Shown: in pieces, positions 5,530-7,835 of the stretch
Numbering within the stretch: the first letter of the stretch is position 1
How the letters are laid out: every line of letters begins with the position of its first letter
Assembly: GCA_013374385.1 (NCBI GenBank)
Contig: QBUR01000148.1
Location: forward strand, 1 to 7,835
Reading direction: 5' to 3'
DNA length: 7,835 nt
Origin: Candidatus Methanocomedens sp.
GTDB taxonomy: Archaea; Halobacteriota; Methanosarcinia; Methanosarcinales; Methanocomedenaceae
The notes under the pieces: model-generated
The model's input: only the letters and a program-made list of their open reading frames with translations
What the model was told of the DNA's origin: nothing
Database searches by the model: none
Translations under genes and position numbers: made by a program

Positions 5530-7035
5530 TTATTCCGATGCCGCCCTGAATCTCTCCACCACAAAATCCCTGTCAAGCGAAACTAAAAAGTACCCCAGCC
5601 GCGGTCCGCTCTTGGTGCCGAGTATGGCCTGGTAGATGGTCTGGAACAGCTTTTTAGGGTTCATTTCCAGCTCCTTAGCCGTGTTATATATCCCGTCATG
5701 GATGGCCTGCCCCACCTCGTAGTCCGGCATCCTCTCGGCCAGCAGGCGCATTGCATGGCGCTGTTCCTCATTGAAATTGCGAACTTCAGGGGGAATCTGC
5801 TCATTAACCTTAAACTTCAACATCAGGGGTGCAAAGGATTCCAGCCATTTCTCGACATTATCAGCCCGTTGCTGAATTATTTCAGGTTCGGATACATCAT
5901 ACCCGCCCCGTTCCAGTACAGTGAGCAGGTAATCAAAACTGTGGTCTGCAATCTGCACCGCGGTGACCATATGCTTGAAAGGTATCTTTGTGGATGTTCC
6001 ACCGGCCTGTGATAGCTGGTATGCCCTCATATCCAGTTTTTCATCCAGATTGTCGTATTCATCAATCAGGTTCAACAACGGCAGTCCGGGGTCGAATTCG
6101 ATATGTTTTTCCGGCTTAGTCCTGATGATGAGGTACCGCAACACTTCAGGCGGCACAACATCCAGCATGTCGCTGATGGATACCGTCACGCCTGTGGATG
6201 ATGACATAGCACCCTGGCCCTTGAGCATGATCCATTCATAGACAATGGGGTGGGGGGCAGGGTAATCGAAAATCTCACTGGATATGCGCTCACCAGTGGC
6301 ATATGAGCCTCCGGCAGATGCATGGTCCTTACCGAAAGGTTCGATGGTAACACCAAGGATTGGCCACCGGGCAGGCCAGTCCACTCGCCAGGTCAGTTTT
6401 CCGCCACCCTGCATGGAAACGGTGCCTGTGGAACCGCATGAACATGAGTAGTCCACAGTTGCGGCATCAATGTCAAAACCGGTGACCCTGGTGGTTGTGA
6501 GCTTGCCGCATTCATTGCAGATTGGGTTGAACGGGTTCCATTCAGGGTCCAGGGTACGGCCTGCTACTTCTTCGATAATGTGTGCAATCTCATCCCTCTT
6601 CATCAAAGCGGTCTTGATCGCATCCATATAGACGCCCTGCTTGTAGAGTTCATCAGCCCTGCGGATTTCAGGATGTATATCAAGTTTTTTAAGTGAATTG
6701 AAGAATGGTTCCAGGAAGTGTTCGGCATAGCTGGAATGGCTGCCGCAAGGGCACGGTATCTCGGACAGGGGCCTGCCTACATGTTCTTCATAGCTGTCAT
6801 CAAGGAAAGGATAGACCTTGCGCAGCGGGTCATAGGTATCTGCGATATAAATGAGGTTGACATCGGCTCCCGCATCCTTCAAGGTGCGGTAGACAGCGTC
6901 TGCTGTCAGCACTTCACGCATGTTGCCAATATGTATATTGCCTGAGGGGGTTATGCCTGAGGCTACGGTATGTTTACTGCCTTTCTTTAGTGCCTCGGTG
7001 GCCACCACATCTGCCCAGTGTATAGTCTCTGCCAT
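5530..7035 (-). CDS. lysS: Lysyl-tRNA synthetase, class I (archaeal type)
   Basis: It attaches lysine to tRNA-Lys in the cytoplasm. The class I type, typical of Archaea and some bacteria, is unrelated to the common class II enzyme; in Methanosarcina it is called LysK. The 501 residues are close to the family length and the frame is intact. The Rossmann HIGH signature is PSGNIHIGN (30-38). Two zinc-like cysteine groups follow: C95-x-C97 and the C173/C176 with C198/C200 set. The tract GGGKLTWRVDWPARWP (210-225) is characteristic of class I LysRS, as is FGKDHASAGGSY (234-245). The KMSKS loop is AMSSST (276-281), lacking both lysines of the textbook motif. The C-terminal alpha-helical domain (about 345-501) is the anticodon-binding region. 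The ATG at 7033-7035 has a weak GTGAG-type ribosome binding site upstream and a TATA box at 7072-7079. It is divergent from the cysteine-cluster gene. Confidence 0.96.
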   Translation of the reverse strand: MAETIHWADVVATEALKKGSKHTVASGITPSGNIHIGNMREVLTADAVYRTLKDAGADVNLIYIADTYDPLRKVYPFLDDSYEEHVGRPLSEIPCPCGSHSSYAEHFLEPFFNSLKKLDIHPEIRRADELYKQGVYMDAIKTALMKRDEIAHIIEEVAGRTLDPEWNPFNPICNECGKLTTTRVTGFDIDAATVDYSCSCGSTGTVSMQGGGKLTWRVDWPARWPILGVTIEPFGKDHASAGGSYATGERISSEIFDYPAPHPIVYEWIMLKGQGAMSSSTGVTVSISDMLDVVPPEVLRYLIIRTKPEKHIEFDPGLPLLNLIDEYDNLDEKLDMRAYQLSQAGGTSTKIPFKHMVTAVQIADHSFDYLLTVLERGGYDVSEPEIIQQRADNVEKWLESFAPLMLKFKVNEQIPPEVRNFNEEQRHAMRLLAERMPDYEVGQAIHDGIYNTAKELEMNPKKLFQTIYQAILGTKSGPRLGYFLVSLDRDFVVERFRAASE

Positions 7036-7071
7036 GCTGTCTCACTTCGGAAGTGGTAGATGTATTGAGCA

Positions 7072-7079
7072 ATATTAAA
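7072..7079 (-). promoter_or_regulatory. Probable TATA box for lysS
   Basis: On the minus strand this reads TTTAATAT, close to the archaeal BoxA. Transcription would begin about 25 bases on, near 7050, giving a leader of about 15 bases before the lysS ATG. A separate TTTAGTAT at 7082-7089 on the plus strand may serve the divergent gene, with a start close to 7111. The 86-base gap would then hold two back-to-back promoters. Confidence 0.45.
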
Positions 7080-7109
7080 TGTTTAGTATGATGAGCCCTA
7101 AATTGAATT

Positions 7110-7115
7110 GGGGGT
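7110..7115 (+). promoter_or_regulatory. Ribosome binding site of the cysteine-cluster gene
   Basis: GGGGGT lies six bases upstream of the ATG at 7122. It is close to the archaeal GGAGGT consensus and supports that start. Confidence 0.5.
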
Positions 7116-7121
7116 ACAGTC

Positions 7122-7811
7122 ATGCTACTGGAAAACCTGAAGTCCCAACTTGTCAGTGCAAGGAGTATGGACATTAAAGACATCTCAAATAACATCAAGG
7201 AAGTGGGATTCAAGTGCATGAGGTGCGGTTGGTGCTGCTGTCCTGACCTTGATTTTAAGATTGGGATTATGGACATCCTCAGACCTTCCAATGCCATCTC
7301 TGTCCTGCCCCGGGATATCCGGGTCATACAAGATGCCACCGGTTATAATCTGTTAGATGTGGTGGAGCCCGATATCTATTCGTGCATTAAGGGAGAGAAT
7401 ACGCTGGCCATAGGTTGGATATTGAAGCGCAAGCCCAATGGTACGTGTATGTTCTTTGATGATAACAAGAACATGTGCGGTATCTATGAACACAGGCCCT
7501 TAATATGCACGTGCTTTCCGTTCTTTCTTGACGGCAGCGGGATGCTGGAGGTCATGCACTGTTACGGCACGCACCAGCAGATGGAAGGGATGGATGCCTT
7601 TGAGTCCGGGCAAAAGCTGGTACGGTACCTTACCAGTAAGATTGAACACTACATTGCGATCTGTGAAGGGCTGGGAGCTGAACTTAATCTGGATAAGCTA
7701 TGTCAGGTCAGGTTAGAGCATGGACTTGTGCTCTTGGTGTTTGACGGCGAGAATGAATTTACAGTAAAATATTCAGATGGCGCAGGCTTCCATCTGATTC
7801 AGGATTATTGA
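7122..7811 (+). CDS. YkgJ-type cysteine-cluster protein (putative Zn/Fe-chelating domain)
   Basis: This 229-residue protein carries the YkgJ-family metal-binding pattern. The first half is C32-x2-C35-G-W-C38-C39-C40-P. The second half is GTC109MFF, C119-G-IYEHRP and C129-T-C131-FPFF. These cysteines are thought to hold zinc or an iron-sulfur centre; the biochemical role of the family is not established. The CCC run (38-40) gives one cysteine more than the usual CC. The C-terminal third (about 150-229) has no further cysteine cluster beyond C146, C175 and C193 and shows no family I recognise. No signal peptide or membrane segment is visible, so it should be cytoplasmic. The start is set by the GGGGGT ribosome binding site. 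It is transcribed divergently from lysS, with 86 bases between the starts; the stop is TGA at 7809-7811, close to the right edge. Confidence 0.85.
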   Translation: MLLENLKSQLVSARSMDIKDISNNIKEVGFKCMRCGWCCCPDLDFKIGIMDILRPSNAISVLPRDIRVIQDATGYNLLDVVEPDIYSCIKGENTLAIGWILKRKPNGTCMFFDDNKNMCGIYEHRPLICTCFPFFLDGSGMLEVMHCYGTHQQMEGMDAFESGQKLVRYLTSKIEHYIAICEGLGAELNLDKLCQVRLEHGLVLLVFDGENEFTVKYSDGAGFHLIQDY

Positions 7812-7835
7812 ATATACTGAATCTTTATATGATAA

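Noticed and set aside
6974..7339. Minus-strand open frame overlapping the lysS start and the cysteine-cluster gene
   Set aside because: It covers two well-supported genes and the divergent promoter gap, and its protein shows no family features.
1..7835. CRISPR array, tRNA or rRNA genes
   Set aside because: No regularly spaced direct repeats with unique spacers, no tRNA cloverleaf or CCA-like signature and no rRNA-like conserved tracts were seen.

Overview
The window most likely comes from a methanogenic or methane-oxidising euryarchaeon, with Methanosarcinales/ANME-2-like the best guess. The grounds are an eight-cluster FwdF-type polyferredoxin of formylmethanofuran dehydrogenase, a class I (archaeal-type) lysyl-tRNA synthetase, a HerA-like ATPase, an archaeal ATPase_2/DUF234 protein, TTTATATA-like promoter elements and GGTGAT-like ribosome binding sites. 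No 16S gene or other strict taxonomic marker is present, so the placement is inference.

Layout. (1) 1-690: the 3' part of an AT-rich insertion sequence, carrying the C-terminal part of a DDE transposase of the IS4 superfamily (IS1634-like) that is cut by the left window edge. (2) 581-931: non-coding, with the probable IS end, a palindromic repeat (701-765) and the fwdF promoter. (3) 932-2260 +: fwdF-like polyferredoxin, standing apart from any other fwd/fmd subunit. (4) 2270-2310: nested inverted repeats. (5) 2316-3707 +: archaeal ATPase with a C-terminal PD-(D/E)XK-like DUF234 domain. (6) 3745-5109 +: HerA/DUF87-type ATPase, 37 bases downstream and perhaps co-transcribed. (7) 5149-5361 -: small DUF2283 protein, convergent with the HerA-like gene. 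(8) 5431-5481: a second palindromic repeat built like the first. (9) 5530-7035 -: class I lysyl-tRNA synthetase. (10) 7122-7811 +: YkgJ-type cysteine-cluster protein, divergent from lysS.

How the genes relate. The window looks like a patchwork of core genes (C1 metabolism, translation) and accessory genes (IS, orphan ATPases, DUF2283) rather than one pathway. FwdF would pass low-potential electrons to or from formylmethanofuran dehydrogenase encoded elsewhere, and LysS charges tRNA-Lys. The two P-loop ATPases lack obvious partners here; no NurA accompanies the HerA homologue. I found no tRNA, rRNA or CRISPR array and no convincing new multi-gene system. The most notable non-genic signal is the pair of intergenic palindromes at 701-765 and 5431-5481. 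They differ in sequence but share one design: about 19-base arms, each made of a 7-base word repeated with a 9-base period.
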